DNA of 64,000 nucleotides from an uncultured Bacilli bacterium (GCA_934085825.1 CAKOHR010000007.1:15014-79013); one strand, 5' to 3'; positions 25,003 through 33,888 are shown, numbered from the stretch's first letter. Notes: generated by a model from the sequence alone, not told the origin. Made by a program: numbers and translations.

Positions 25003-25743
25003 ATGGAAAAATTAAAAATAAATACTATGTCTGGTGGAGTTTTAGAAAAACCACTTGTTACTGCATTTAAAAGTGGTAGTGGTGAATATGTAGTAGTTGA
25101 TAATGAAATGAATGGTACAATGGGACTTCCAATAATTTTGGTTTCTAAACTTGTTAATAATACATTAAGTTTAATTCCTGATAATGAATGGAATAGTGTA
25201 AAGGAAGTTTTAAGATTAATTATTTCTGGTAATCAAGTGGATTATATAAGTGTGCCTGAGGTTATTAGTGCTCAGGATATGTTTTTTAAACAATTAACTT
25301 TACCTGTTGCATCTTTTGAAGCTTTAAAGAGTAGTTATAAACCAGTAGTATTAAGTAGTGTGGCTCAAGTTGAACCTCAAGTTCAAGCATCTATGAATGT
25401 TGCATCAGTTGGACCTGAAGTTATGGGTGCTCCAGAAGTAACACCAATGGCTGGACCTGTAACACCTGATGTTACTCATGTTCAAAATACCATGGCTAAC
25501 TCAATGGAAATGCAATATGTTAATCCAGCTCCAAGTTCTCCTGTTATGCCAAATGCACCAGTAGAAAGTCAAGTTGTTGCACCCGTTATGCCAGAAGTTG
25601 AAGTAACACCTATGCCAAGTGTCGAACCAATACCAGAACCTGTGAATGATACACCTATTGATTTTACTGCTGATAAAGAAGCATTTTTAAAAGCATGTGA
25701 AAATATGTTTGATGCATTAGTTGCTAAATTTAATAATAAATAG
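25003..25743 (+). CDS. Hypothetical protein with Pro/Val/Met-rich linker
   Basis: 246 residues. A folded N-terminal region (about 1-125; LKINTMSGGVLEKPLVTAF) is followed by a low-complexity Pro-Val-Met-Glu segment (about 125-215) and a short C-terminal helix (KEAFLKACENMFDALVAKF). No signal peptide. The layout of a globular head, flexible linker and terminal helix suggests an adaptor or scaffold, but I do not recognise a family. A terminator (AATAGG/CCTATT, T8) follows at 25738-25766. Confidence 0.7.
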   Translation: MEKLKINTMSGGVLEKPLVTAFKSGSGEYVVVDNEMNGTMGLPIILVSKLVNNTLSLIPDNEWNSVKEVLRLIISGNQVDYISVPEVISAQDMFFKQLTLPVASFEALKSSYKPVVLSSVAQVEPQVQASMNVASVGPEVMGAPEVTPMAGPVTPDVTHVQNTMANSMEMQYVNPAPSSPVMPNAPVESQVVAPVMPEVEVTPMPSVEPIPEPVNDTPIDFTADKEAFLKACENMFDALVAKFNNK

Positions 25744-25766
25744 GTCTAAAAGCCTATTTTTTTTAT
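25738..25766 (+). terminator. Rho-independent terminator
   Basis: AATAGG pairs with CCTATT around an 8-base loop, then a run of T; it overlaps the stop codon of the preceding gene. Confidence 0.75.
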
Positions 25767-25776
25767 ATAATTTAGT

Positions 25777-26703
25777 ATGAAAGAAACGATCGAATATTAT
25801 TATGGACTAGATATTGATACTTTGGAAGAAGCTGATGGAAAATATCATTTTAGACTTGATAATCAGGATTTCTTTTTTGTTTTTTATAATCGTGGTGTAG
25901 AAGAACTTGAAGATATAATTAATGTCAGTAATGAAATGTTAAAAAAAGGTATAAATGTTCATAAAATATATATTAATATAAATAATAGCTTTTTAACTAA
26001 AGTTGGTGAATATAATTACATACTTTTTGCTGTTAGTAATATTAGTGAAGAATATGATATATTTGATATGGTTAAAATTAGTGATAAGTTAGTACTTAAT
26101 AATAGTAAATCTAATTTGTATCGTAATAACTGGGGGGCATTATGGAGTGAAAAAATAGATTATTTTGAGTATCAAGTTAGAGAACTTTCGGTAGAGAAAA
26201 ATGTTATTAAAAATTCTTTTAGTTATTATGTCGGTTTGGCGGAAAATGCTATTAGTTATGTAAATAATACTAATCTTAAATATGGGGGAGGTATTTCTAA
26301 AATTGTTTTGTCGCATCGTCGTGTGTTTTATCCTAATTATAAGCTAAATTATTTAAATCCACTTTCTTTTGTGTTTGATTTAGAAGTTAGGGATATCGCT
26401 GAATATTTAAAAGCTATTTTTTTTAAAAAAAATATAAATTTTTGTTTAGAAGAACTTTCTAGTTATTTAAAAATTAGACATTTAAGTTTATATGAATATC
26501 AAATGCTTTATGCTAGACTTTTGTATCCTACATATTATTTTGATGTTTATGAAAATGTTATGAATAAAGATGCTGATGAAAATTTGTTAGTTGAGATCAT
26601 AAAAAAATGTAACGATTATGAACAATTTTTGAAAAAAGCATACTTAGAAATTTCTAAATATGCTAGAATTGATAAAATAGAGTGGATTATAAATCAACAT
26701 TAA
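25777..26703 (+). CDS. YutH/CotS-family kinase-like protein
   Basis: 308 residues with no signal peptide. Features fit the aminoglycoside-phosphotransferase-like fold of spore-coat proteins CotS/YutH: an N-terminal small lobe (about 1-90), a segment KIVLSHRRVFYPNYKLN where kinases carry the catalytic loop (the 'HgD' is degenerate here), then PLSFVFDLEVRDIAEYLK. The location between yutD- and nifU(yutI)-like genes repeats the B. subtilis gene order. The missing canonical catalytic Asp suggests a pseudokinase. It is convergent with the next gene and overlaps it by 17 bases. The family call rests partly on synteny. Confidence 0.55.
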   Translation: MKETIEYYYGLDIDTLEEADGKYHFRLDNQDFFFVFYNRGVEELEDIINVSNEMLKKGINVHKIYININNSFLTKVGEYNYILFAVSNISEEYDIFDMVKISDKLVLNNSKSNLYRNNWGALWSEKIDYFEYQVRELSVEKNVIKNSFSYYVGLAENAISYVNNTNLKYGGGISKIVLSHRRVFYPNYKLNYLNPLSFVFDLEVRDIAEYLKAIFFKKNINFCLEELSSYLKIRHLSLYEYQMLYARLLYPTYYFDVYENVMNKDADENLLVEIIKKCNDYEQFLKKAYLEISKYARIDKIEWIINQH

Positions 26704-26926
26704 TTACTCCTTCAAGTTCTGGTAGTTGAGCTTGAAAGAAAGAAAGCACGCCTTCATTTAAAGTATTGTCTTGAAACATGCAGTGTTGGCATGCCCCGGT
26801 TAGTTTTACATAAAGATAGTTATCTTCGTATTTTATAAATTCAATGTCTCCGCCATCCATATTTAAATATGGTCTTAATTCTTCAACCATTTTTTTTATT
26901 TTATTTTCTAATTCTTCTTTGTTCAT
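26687..26926 (-). CDS. NifU C-terminal-domain protein (YutI-like Fe-S scaffold)
   Basis: About 79 residues from the ATG at 26926 after AGGTGAT. Shows the NifU-like core: LRPYLNMDGGDIEFI and the cluster-binding CxxC in TGACQHCMF. Such proteins carry or transfer Fe-S clusters. The usual length for stand-alone NifU-domain proteins is 75-110 residues, so it is complete. Divergent from the S1-domain gene, convergent with the kinase-like gene. Confidence 0.93.
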   Translation of the reverse strand: MNKEELENKIKKMVEELRPYLNMDGGDIEFIKYEDNYLYVKLTGACQHCMFQDNTLNEGVLSFFQAQLPELEGVINVDL

Positions 26927-27012
26927 TTTAATCACCTAGTGATATTATAAACTTAAATGGTTGCTCTGTCTAGTTATTTTTGTTATACTTAACTTAAGAG
27001 AAGGTGAAATAT

Positions 27013-27354
27013 GTGAAAGTAGGGGACATTGTTTTAGTTAAAGTTACAGGTATATCTCAATATGGTTTTTTTATAGAAAAAGATCAGTTTGTGGGATTGT
27101 GTCATATTTCGGAAGTATCATATAATTTTATAGAAGATATAAATGATTTTGTTAGTGTTGGAGAAAATGTGTATGTTTTAATATTGGATGTTGATGAAAA
27201 AAATAAACACCTTAAAGTGTCTATTAAAGATATTAATTATAAAAATTATGAAGATAAAAATAGAATTAGAGAAACAAGAAAAGGATTTTTACCCCTTAAA
27301 GAGATGCTACCTGTTTGGATTGATGAGAAAGTTAAAGAATATAATATTAATTAA
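27013..27354 (+). CDS. S1-domain RNA-binding protein (YugI / GSP13-like)
   Basis: About 113 residues from GTG at 27013, spaced correctly after AGAAGGTG; a GTG at 27004 lies within that site. S1 domain at about 1-72: MKVGDIVLVKVTGISQYGFFIE, GLCHISEVS, KVSIKDI. The short extension (FLPLKEMLPVWIDEK) resembles general stress protein 13, a ribosome-associated S1 protein of Bacilli. A perfect terminator hairpin follows. Confidence 0.88.
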   Translation: MKVGDIVLVKVTGISQYGFFIEKDQFVGLCHISEVSYNFIEDINDFVSVGENVYVLILDVDEKNKHLKVSIKDINYKNYEDKNRIRETRKGFLPLKEMLPVWIDEKVKEYNIN

Positions 27355-27357
27355 AAA

Positions 27358-27385
27358 AAGAAGTATTTATTACAATACTTCTTTT
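27358..27385. terminator. Bidirectional terminator between S1 gene and tRNA cluster
   Basis: AAGAAGTATT (27358-27367) pairs with AATACTTCTT (27374-27383), flanked by A7 and T4; it probably ends both the S1-gene transcript and the minus-strand tRNA operon. Confidence 0.8.
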
Positions 27386-27396
27386 AACTTTTCAAA

Positions 27397-27472
27397 TGGC
27401 GCCCGATGTAGGACTCGAACCTACGACCTAACGGTTAACAGCCGTGCGCTCTACCGACTGAGCTAATCGGGC
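27397..27472 (-). tRNA. tRNA-Asn(GUU)
   Basis: 76 nt with encoded CCA. Seven-bp acceptor stem GCCCGAT/ATCGGGC, anticodon loop with GTT, T-loop GGTTCGAGTCC. Last gene of a five-tRNA minus-strand operon. Confidence 0.97.
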
Positions 27473-27504
27473 GTAAAAGCCATTATGGCTTGTTTTTGTT
27501 TTTC

Positions 27505-27580
<76 letters not shown>

Positions 27581-27584
27581 ATCA

Positions 27585-27661
27585 TGGCGGTTCGTACGGG
27601 ATTTGAACCCGTGATCTTTTGCGTGACAGGCAAACGTGATAGGCCTCTACACTAACGAACC
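27585..27661 (-). tRNA. tRNA-Asp(GUC)
   Basis: 77 nt with encoded CCA. Anticodon stem TTTGC/GCAAA with loop CTGTCAC (anticodon GTC), T-arm CGGGTTCAAATCCCG, discriminator G. Confidence 0.95.
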
Positions 27662-27662
27662 A

Positions 27663-27740
<78 letters not shown>

Positions 27741-27754
27741 ATAACTTTTTAAAT

Positions 27755-27847
27755 TGGCGGAGGAAAAGGGATTCGAACCCCTGCGCCGCTTTCACGACCT
27801 GTCGGTTTTCAAGACCGATCCCTTCAACCGGACTTGGGTATTCCTCC
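27755..27847 (-). tRNA. tRNA-Ser(UGA)
   Basis: 93 nt class II tRNA with encoded CCA. Acceptor GGAGGAA, anticodon stem TCGGT/ACCGA with loop CTTGAAA (anticodon TGA), long variable arm. First gene of the minus-strand tRNA operon. Confidence 0.96.
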
Positions 27848-27871
27848 ATGCACTTTTCTGAATGCATATTG

Positions 27872-27901
27872 ATTATAACAAATTAAAATACCTGTTGTCA
27901 A
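27872..27901 (-). promoter_or_regulatory. Promoter of the five-tRNA operon
   Basis: On the minus strand: TTGACA (27896-27901), 18-base spacer, perfect TATAAT (27872-27877), about 25 bases upstream of tRNA-Ser. Confidence 0.8.
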
Positions 27902-27942
27902 CTATATTTTATGAAAAAAATTAAGAAATTTGATAAAAACAC

Positions 27943-27971
27943 TTGAAATTAGTATTTTTTTATATTATACT
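27943..27971 (+). promoter_or_regulatory. Promoter of intron-containing tRNA-Leu
   Basis: TTGAAA (27943-27948), 17-base spacer, TATACT (27966-27971), about 30 bases before the mature tRNA 5' end. Confidence 0.75.
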
Positions 27972-28037
27972 TAAGAAGTCTTATTAATTAAGACAGTGCC
28001 TTGCCCAAGTGGCGGAATAGGTAGACGCACAGGACTT

Positions 28038-28724
28038 AAGGCCTCTTACTAGAGATTGGAAGGCCTTGAGCACTAACTTGAGAAATCGGTTATGTGAATT
28101 TGCTCAAATTCGGGGAAACCTTACAGATAACGCTGATGGCAATCCCGAGCCAAGACTTACGGAGGGGATTTTGAAATTAAAGTATTCTAAAGATGATATT
28201 GCTAGGGTTGTTAAAGGTTCTATTAGTAAACGTGAATGTTTATTGAAATTGAATTTGAAACCTTATGGTGGTAATTATCGAGTATTGGATAGATACTTGG
28301 AGTATTATCATATTGATGTTAGTCATTTTTTAGGTCAAGGTTGGAATGTTAATAACTCTCCAGCTGATATTAAGCCTATAGATAAATACTTTAATAATGA
28401 AATTCCTATTACAAGTTATAAGTTGAAAAATAGGATTTTAAAGGAAAAATTAAAACCTTTAAAATGTGAAATTTGTAATTTGGAAACTTGGAATGGTCAA
28501 GTAATTCCATTAGAGTTGCATCATGTCAATGGTAATAATAAAGATAATTCTTTAGAAAATCTTCAGTTATTATGTCCAAATTGTCATGCTTTAACTTCTA
28601 ATTATAGAAATCGTAAGTAAGGTGTAGAGACTTGACGGGCAATACCTAAGTTAGTAATAATATGGTAAAGAGAAAGTCCAGACTACAAACAAATGTGTTT
28701 GGTAACGAAAGTTATAGTAGTACG
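28038..28724 (+). mobile_element. Group I self-splicing intron in tRNA-Leu(UAA)
   Basis: 687 nt. P1 forms between exon end CTT plus intron start AAGGCC and the internal guide GGCCTTGAG near 28063-28071, leaving the required U-G pair at the 5' splice site. Core elements are recognisable: a P-like CGGGGAAACC (28111-28120), Q-like AATCCCGAGCCA (28141-28152), R-like GTGTAGAGACTTGACGGG (28622-28639) and S-like AAGAGAAAGTCC (about 28668-28679). The intron ends in G, as group I introns must. The HNH gene lies between the Q and R elements, a common ORF location. Subgroup IC3 is likely by analogy with other tRNA-Leu introns. Confidence 0.92.
28171..28620 (+). CDS. Intron-encoded HNH homing endonuclease
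   Basis: About 149 residues from the TTG at 28171, placed just after GGAGGGG; the frame is open to 28066, but that stretch is the intron core and is unlikely to be translated. The C-terminal HNH motif is clear: CEIC, PLELHHVNGNNKDNSLENLQLLCPNCHA, with paired CxxC zinc ligands and the catalytic His. The N-terminal part (YSKDDIARVVKGSISKRECL) looks like a small DNA-binding helix-turn-helix. Expected to cut intronless tRNA-Leu genes and promote intron homing. The reading frame is intact, suggesting recent activity. Confidence 0.9.
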   Translation: MKLKYSKDDIARVVKGSISKRECLLKLNLKPYGGNYRVLDRYLEYYHIDVSHFLGQGWNVNNSPADIKPIDKYFNNEIPITSYKLKNRILKEKLKPLKCEICNLETWNGQVIPLELHHVNGNNKDNSLENLQLLCPNCHALTSNYRNRK

Positions 28725-28789
28725 AAAATCCTGCGAGTGTTAAAGCTCGTGCCGGTTCAAGTCCGGCCTTGGGCACCATTTAGTTAATT

Positions 28790-28814
28790 ACTCCGACTTT
28801 GTTCGGAGTTTTTT
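28790..28814 (+). terminator. Terminator of tRNA-Leu
   Basis: ACTCCGA (28790-28796) pairs with TCGGAGT (28803-28809), six-base loop, then T5. Confidence 0.85.
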
Positions 28815-28862
28815 AGTGCTATTTTTATAATTTTATGTTAATATTATTGTAAGGTGATTAAT

Positions 28863-30320
28863 GTGAATAGATTATTAGAATATCAAAAAGAAATATTGGA
28901 TTTAGAACATACTATAAATATAATTAATTGGGATTTGCTTGTTTCAACTCCGAAGGATGAGAAGAATAGTGTAATTTCTTTACTTGGAAATTTAGAAAGT
29001 AAATTATTTAGTTTAGAAACTAGTAGTAAACATGGTGAAGTTTTAGAAGAGTTTACAAATAGTGATGATTTTGATAAATTGACTGATGCTGAAAAACGTT
29101 ATGTAAAGATGATGTATAAGAATTATTTGAAAAGTGTTAAGGTACCACATGAATTTTACGTAAAATATACCGAGCTTTTGCATAAAAGTACTGCAGTGTG
29201 GGAAGAAGCCAAAGAAAATAATGATTATGAGGCTTTTAAACCTTATTTAAAGGATGTAATTGAATATACTAAAAAATATTATGGTTATTTAAATAATGGC
29301 GAGAATTTATATGATACTATGCTTAATAGTTATGAAGAAGGATTAACTTGTGATGTAATAGATGTATTATTTAATGAACTAAAAGAAAAACTTGTTCCTT
29401 TGATAAGTAAACTTAATAATAAAAAAGTAAATATCAAAATAAATGTAAGTAAAGATGTGTTAATAAAGTGCGCTGAATATATTTTAAGTTATATGGGATT
29501 TGACATGAATAAAGGTGTTCTCGGAATTTATCCACATGGTTTTACGGAAAAAGTAGGTAATAATGATATTAGAATTGCTTTTAAGTTTACAGATAATCCA
29601 TTTGATTTTGTGACAACCATTGTACATGAGGGTGGTCATGGTATTTTAGAACAAAATGTTGATAGTTCCTTAACTAAATATGAATGTGCAACTTGTGATG
29701 GTATAAATGCTTTACATGAAAGCCAATCAAGATTTTATGAAAATATTTTAGGGAGAAATATTAATTTTTGGTATCCAATATATGATGAAGTTAAAAACAT
29801 GCTTGGTCTTGATATTAGTTTAGAGAAGTTTGCAAAAGGATTAAATTGTGCGATGCCTAGTTTGGTACGTACTGAAGCTGATGAACTTACATATTGTATG
29901 CATATTATTTTAAGATATGAAATTGAAAGAGATTTGTTTAATGGTAATTTGAGTGTTGATGATTTACCTGAAGTTTGGAATAGAAAAATGAAGGAATATT
30001 TAGGTGTTCAAGTTACAAATGATAGTGAAGGCATTCTTCAAGATGTACATTGGGCTGAAGGAGATTTTGGCTATTTTCCATCTTACTTAATTGGTTCAAT
30101 TGTTGATGGTATGTTATTAGATGCTTTAAAAAAGAATTTAGGTAATATTGATGAAATATTAAAATCAGGTGATATAAAAAATATTACTAATTATTTGTGC
30201 AAAAATATTTACGTTAATGGTGGTGCATACACCAGTGTTGAAGTTTTGAAAAAAATAGGATTTGAGAAAATCAGTGTTAATCCTTTGATTAGTTATTTTT
30301 ATGAAAAATATGATAAATGA
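28863..30320 (+). CDS. M32-family metallocarboxypeptidase
   Basis: About 485 residues. Start at GTG 28863, spaced after GTAAGGTG. Cytoplasmic zinc carboxypeptidase of the Taq/Bsu (M32) type, with broad preference for C-terminal residues. Zinc motif TTIVHEGGHGILEQN (HEGGH), followed by the conserved DGINALHESQSRFYEN with the third ligand Glu, and PSLVRTEADELTYCMHIILRYEIE. The usual length for the family is about 500, so it is complete. Single-gene unit between the tRNA-Leu terminator and the AAA+ gene. Confidence 0.94.
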   Translation: MNRLLEYQKEILDLEHTINIINWDLLVSTPKDEKNSVISLLGNLESKLFSLETSSKHGEVLEEFTNSDDFDKLTDAEKRYVKMMYKNYLKSVKVPHEFYVKYTELLHKSTAVWEEAKENNDYEAFKPYLKDVIEYTKKYYGYLNNGENLYDTMLNSYEEGLTCDVIDVLFNELKEKLVPLISKLNNKKVNIKINVSKDVLIKCAEYILSYMGFDMNKGVLGIYPHGFTEKVGNNDIRIAFKFTDNPFDFVTTIVHEGGHGILEQNVDSSLTKYECATCDGINALHESQSRFYENILGRNINFWYPIYDEVKNMLGLDISLEKFAKGLNCAMPSLVRTEADELTYCMHIILRYEIERDLFNGNLSVDDLPEVWNRKMKEYLGVQVTNDSEGILQDVHWAEGDFGYFPSYLIGSIVDGMLLDALKKNLGNIDEILKSGDIKNITNYLCKNIYVNGGAYTSVEVLKKIGFEKISVNPLISYFYEKYDK

Positions 30321-30431
30321 TTTTTATTTATTGCGTAAATAATTTTAAAATTTAAATTGCTAGTAAGTGAAAAAATTAGTGGATTATATTATGAAAAAAT
30401 GATATACTAGTAGAAAGTTAAGGTGATAGAA

Positions 30432-31352
30432 ATGAATGAAGAAAAAATTAGTATGTTAGAACGTTATGGAATGGATTTAACAACTAAGGAATATATAACT
30501 GATCCTGCGATTGCTAGAGATGATGAAATAAAACAAGTTATTTTGACACTTTTAACACCTGAAAAAAGTGCTTTACTTGTTGGTAAACCAGGGATTGGGA
30601 AAACAGCAATTGTGGAAGGCCTTGCTTATAGAATTCAAAAAGGATTGGTTCCTGATGCTTTAAAAAATTATAGTTTGATTAAAGTTAATATTACTAGTTT
30701 AATTGGTGAAACTATGAGTAATGGTCAAATTGAAAATAGAATTGATTTACTTGTTCGCGAATTATCAGAAAGGCTTAATACTATTATATTTGTAGATGAA
30801 ACTCATTTACTTGTTAATAAAGCTGGTGGTATGGATTTTGCTAATATGCTTAAGGCTGGCCTTGATAGGGGGCTAATTAAAATGATTGGTGCTACCACTA
30901 CAGAAGAATATGAACAATATATTTTGAGGGATAGAGCTTTTCTTCGTCGTTTCCAAAAAATTGATGTTTTGGAAGCTGATAAACCAACTGTTGTAAAAAT
31001 TTTAATGGGTACTATTCCAAAACTTGAAAAACAAATTGGTGTTAAGATTAATTATCAACCATTTGTTACAGAAAAAATAATGGCTTTTATTGTGAATATG
31101 ACTGACGAATATAAAAGAGTTTATGAAATAGCAAGTAGATATCCGGATATTTGTTTAACTATCGTTGCCAATGCTTTTACATATACATTATACGATAATA
31201 GAAAAATAGTTTCAATTAAGGATTTTTATAAAGCTATTTGTAATGCTAAAAATATTTATGATGATGTAAAAGTAAAGGAAATAGAAAATTTTAAAATTCA
31301 ATTTAAAGAACTTATTGAAGTTGAAGGTGTAAATTTAGATGACAAAGACTAA
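30432..31352 (+). CDS. Stand-alone Clp-type AAA+ ATPase domain
   Basis: About 306 residues from the ATG at 30432 after AAGGTG. Resembles the first nucleotide-binding domain (D1) of ClpA/ClpB/Clp[16 protein letters not shown], Walker [19 protein letters not shown], Walker B IIFVDETH, sensor [12 protein letters not shown] and the arginine-finger region [11 protein letters not shown]. It lacks the N-terminal Clp repeat domain, middle domain and second ATPase domain of full-length Clp proteins (about 750-850 residues). No frameshift or remnant is seen, so it is a real short form. Client and partner are unknown. Its stop overlaps the convergent LigD-like gene by four bases. Confidence 0.85.
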   Translation: MNEEKISMLERYGMDLTTKEYITDPAIARDDEIKQVILTLLTPEKSALLVGKPGIGKTAIVEGLAYRIQKGLVPDALKNYSLIKVNITSLIGETMSNGQIENRIDLLVRELSERLNTIIFVDETHLLVNKAGGMDFANMLKAGLDRGLIKMIGATTTEEYEQYILRDRAFLRRFQKIDVLEADKPTVVKILMGTIPKLEKQIGVKINYQPFVTEKIMAFIVNMTDEYKRVYEIASRYPDICLTIVANAFTYTLYDNRKIVSIKDFYKAICNAKNIYDDVKVKEIENFKIQFKELIEVEGVNLDDKD

Positions 31353-32704
31353 TTGGAAGTAAAAAAATCCTTCCATGGGTCTTTTTTCTTTATTAATTTT
31401 ATAGCCTTATCCATAGTTATTTCATTTGGTGTTATTTTATCTAAATCTTTCCATGATATTGGCATTGATACAGGCGCATTTTTCTTAAGTCTTATGGAGT
31501 AGGGAGCAACTGTTGTGGCTCCTTTTTGATTACGTAAGTAATCTATAAATATTTTTCCTTTTCTTTTTTCTTTTCTAATGTTAGTTGTGTATTTGTCTGG
31601 ATATGTACTTTCCATAAGCAAAGCTACATTTTCTGCTATTTTATAGAATTTAGTCCAAGTTAAACCACTTTTAAATGGTACTACAATGTGATATCCTTTT
31701 CCACCACTAGTTTTCAAAAATGATCTTAGATTTAAATTGTCTAGTATTTTTTTTATATCTTTGACCCCTTTTCTTAGAACTTCAATTGGAAGTTTTTCAT
31801 CAGGGTCAAGGTCAAATACCATCATGTTAGGAGCATTTATTTTACTAGCATTTGACCCCCATAGGTGAAATTCATAACTATTCATTTGAATTTCACTTAA
31901 AAGACCTAGTTCATCTAAAATATAATAATAATCTTTGTTTTTGTCACTTTTAGAAGTAATATTTATTTTTTCTAAGTAACCATCTTTGTTTTCTAAATGC
32001 TTTTTAAAAAAAGTTTCTTTTTTAACCCCAGATGGAGCACGAATTACACTTATCGGTCTGTTTTCAATGTATGGCAACATTCTATTTGCTATTTTTTTGT
32101 AATAGTTGAAGATATCATTTTTAGTTATATTATCAATTATTTTTTTATCTTTGTTTGTTATTTCAATTGTTTTGCTTTTTGAATTGTTTTCTATTTCTTT
32201 AAATGTTCTTCCAGTTTTAATACTTTTTTTATATTTTCTTATTTCAATGTAATTTTCAAAATAATCTTTATCTTTTATAAGAAGCCAATTATCATCTTTA
32301 AAGTGCGTTAAGGTCCATATGCCTTTAAACCTTTTACCATACAAAATAAATTTTATTAAATTTTTTTCATATTTGATTGGTTCATAGTATCCTTCGTCAA
32401 AAAGCATTACAATACCTCCCCCGTATTCACCTGCAGGAATTGTTCCTTCAAAAGTGCGATATGATAGTGGGTGGTCTTCAACATGAATTGCTAAACGTTT
32501 ATCTTTCGGATTGTATGAGGGGCCTTTAGGAACTGCCCATGATGACATTGTTCCATTGTATTCAAGTCTTAAATCATAGTGATCTTTTCTAGCTAAATGA
32601 TGTTGAACGCAAAATTTAAGCTTTTTATGTGATTTTGTTTCTTTTCCAATAGGTTCATTTGTTATGTTAAAATTTCTTTTTTTGTTGTATTTTGTTAGCT
32701 TCAA
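31349..32704 (-). CDS. LigD-like phosphoesterase-polymerase protein lacking a ligase domain
   Basis: About 451 residues from TTG at 32704, spaced after CAGGTG; GTG at 32713 is the alternative. Residues about 20-160 are the LigD 3'-phosphoesterase ([52 protein letters not shown]). Residues about 210-450 are the LigD polymerase/primase module ([47 protein letters not shown]). The ATP-dependent ligase domain normally between or beside these is absent. Bacterial non-homologous end joining uses these activities with Ku. Neither Ku nor a ligase is encoded in this window. Confidence 0.92.
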   Translation of the reverse strand: MKLTKYNKKRNFNITNEPIGKETKSHKKLKFCVQHHLARKDHYDLRLEYNGTMSSWAVPKGPSYNPKDKRLAIHVEDHPLSYRTFEGTIPAGEYGGGIVMLFDEGYYEPIKYEKNLIKFILYGKRFKGIWTLTHFKDDNWLLIKDKDYFENYIEIRKYKKSIKTGRTFKEIENNSKSKTIEITNKDKKIIDNITKNDIFNYYKKIANRMLPYIENRPISVIRAPSGVKKETFFKKHLENKDGYLEKINITSKSDKNKDYYYILDELGLLSEIQMNSYEFHLWGSNASKINAPNMMVFDLDPDEKLPIEVLRKGVKDIKKILDNLNLRSFLKTSGGKGYHIVVPFKSGLTWTKFYKIAENVALLMESTYPDKYTTNIRKEKRKGKIFIDYLRNQKGATTVAPYSIRLKKNAPVSMPISWKDLDKITPNEITMDKAIKLIKKKDPWKDFFTSN

Positions 32705-32782
32705 TTTGATCACCTGATATTATGATGGTTGATATTGAATATTATATGTACGTATGGTATAATTAAATGGGGTGTGGTTAAT

Positions 32783-33613
32783 TTGGAAACTGAATTTTTA
32801 ATATTTTTAAATAATTTAACAATTACAAATTGTTATGACAAAAAATTTTTTGAAGATCTTTTTGAAATGATAAAAAATTTTTGTCAAGCTACGGATGTTT
32901 ATATTGAATCTTTTGATGATGATCTATATTTAAACCAAACAATATCTTCAAATGATATCGTTTTGAATATTGATTCTGTTAAAAAAAATTTAGTTATAAA
33001 AGAGCCAAAAAAAACTTTTGAAAATAAATCAACATTTATTGCTTTTTTGAATTCTATAATAAATAATATTTTTAAAAATTATTTGTTAATAGACAAATTA
33101 AAACATGAAAAATATATGGATAGTTTACTTAAAGTTTATAATAGAACTGCTTATGATGAAATGTTGTCTCTTCATAATATTTTAGAAAATTGTGGTGTTG
33201 CATTTGTTGATGCTGACGGCCTTGGAATTGTAAATAATATGTATGGCCATGAGGCAGGAGATAAGCTTTTAACTGTAGTTGCAGATTGTTTTAAAACGTC
33301 TTTTAGATATTATGATATTTATAGAATTGGTGGAGACGAATTAGTTATAATTTGTCCTAATATTGATAAGAATTTATTTATGTTAAAATTACAACAAGCA
33401 TTAAACGTTTTACGGGCATCTTCATATACTGTGTCAATGGGTGTTGTTTATAATGAATTTGTAGATAATTTGCCAAAAATGATAAAAGAAGCGAATGTTA
33501 AAATGAAAAGAAGTAAGGAAACTTTTAGAAAAGCTCATCCTGAAAAATATTTAAATAAGTATGAAGTTACTTATGTTGGTGATGAACAAGATAATTTTAA
33601 AAAAAGTTATTAA
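32783..33613 (+). CDS. GGDEF-domain protein (putative diguanylate cyclase)
   Basis: About 276 residues. Start probably TTG at 32783 after GGGGTGTGG; GTG at 32774 is possible. The N-terminal half (about 1-115) looks like a small GAF-like sensor with no membrane segment. The GGDEF domain starts near VYNRTAYDEML, with DADGLGIVNNMYGHEAGDKLL and the active-site motif RIGGDELVII. The catalytic GGDE(L) is intact, so c-di-GMP synthesis is plausible. The inhibitory RxxD is not evident. The missing membrane anchor suggests a cytoplasmic signal. Confidence 0.82.
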   Translation: METEFLIFLNNLTITNCYDKKFFEDLFEMIKNFCQATDVYIESFDDDLYLNQTISSNDIVLNIDSVKKNLVIKEPKKTFENKSTFIAFLNSIINNIFKNYLLIDKLKHEKYMDSLLKVYNRTAYDEMLSLHNILENCGVAFVDADGLGIVNNMYGHEAGDKLLTVVADCFKTSFRYYDIYRIGGDELVIICPNIDKNLFMLKLQQALNVLRASSYTVSMGVVYNEFVDNLPKMIKEANVKMKRSKETFRKAHPEKYLNKYEVTYVGDEQDNFKKSY

Positions 33614-33641
33614 CTTTTGTATAACTAAAAAAAGCATAAAA

Positions 33642-33669
33642 AAAGTCCTCGGAAAAGGACTTTATTTTC
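33642..33669. terminator. Terminator between GGDEF gene and tRNA-His
   Basis: AAAGTCCT (33642-33649) pairs with AGGACTTT (33656-33663), flanked by A- and T-rich runs; it probably serves both convergent units. Confidence 0.75.
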
Positions 33670-33673
33670 TTAA

Positions 33674-33750
33674 TGGGGCACAATAAGGGAATCGAACCCT
33701 TGCATACCGGAGCCACAATCCGGCGTGTTAACCACTTCACCAATTGCACC
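33674..33750 (-). tRNA. tRNA-His(GUG)
   Basis: 77 nt with encoded CCA. Anticodon GTG in loop TTGTGGC, T-loop GGTTCGATTCC, and an extra 5' G opposite C73, the identity feature of tRNA-His. Confidence 0.94.
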
Positions 33751-33888
33751 ATGACTTGTACAATTTATATTATCAAAGTTTCCCAAAAAAAGCAATACCC
33801 TAATAGTAATTTGTAAAATAAATTTATAGGTTATCGTTTATCTGGAGATGAAAATTGCTAATTAATTCTGTATGTGATGTTTGAAGGA

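Larger units (their letters stand above)
28003..28778 (+). tRNA. tRNA-Leu(UAA) interrupted by a group I intron
   Basis: Exon 1 is 28003-28037 and exon 2 is 28725-28778 with encoded CCA; the spliced tRNA is 89 nt, normal for class II tRNA-Leu. The acceptor stem GCCCAAG pairs with CTTGGGC across the two exons. Joining the exons gives anticodon stem CAGGA/TCCTG and the seven-base loop CTTAAAA with anticodon TAA. The break lies after the first anticodon base (U34), the position occupied by the tRNA-Leu(UAA) group I intron of cyanobacteria and plastids. Function depends on self-splicing of the 687-nt insert. Confidence 0.94.

Noticed and set aside
28066..28170. N-terminal extension of the HNH protein
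   Set aside because: The frame is open, but this stretch is the intron's structural core (P- and Q-like elements), and a better start lies at 28171 after GGAGGGG.
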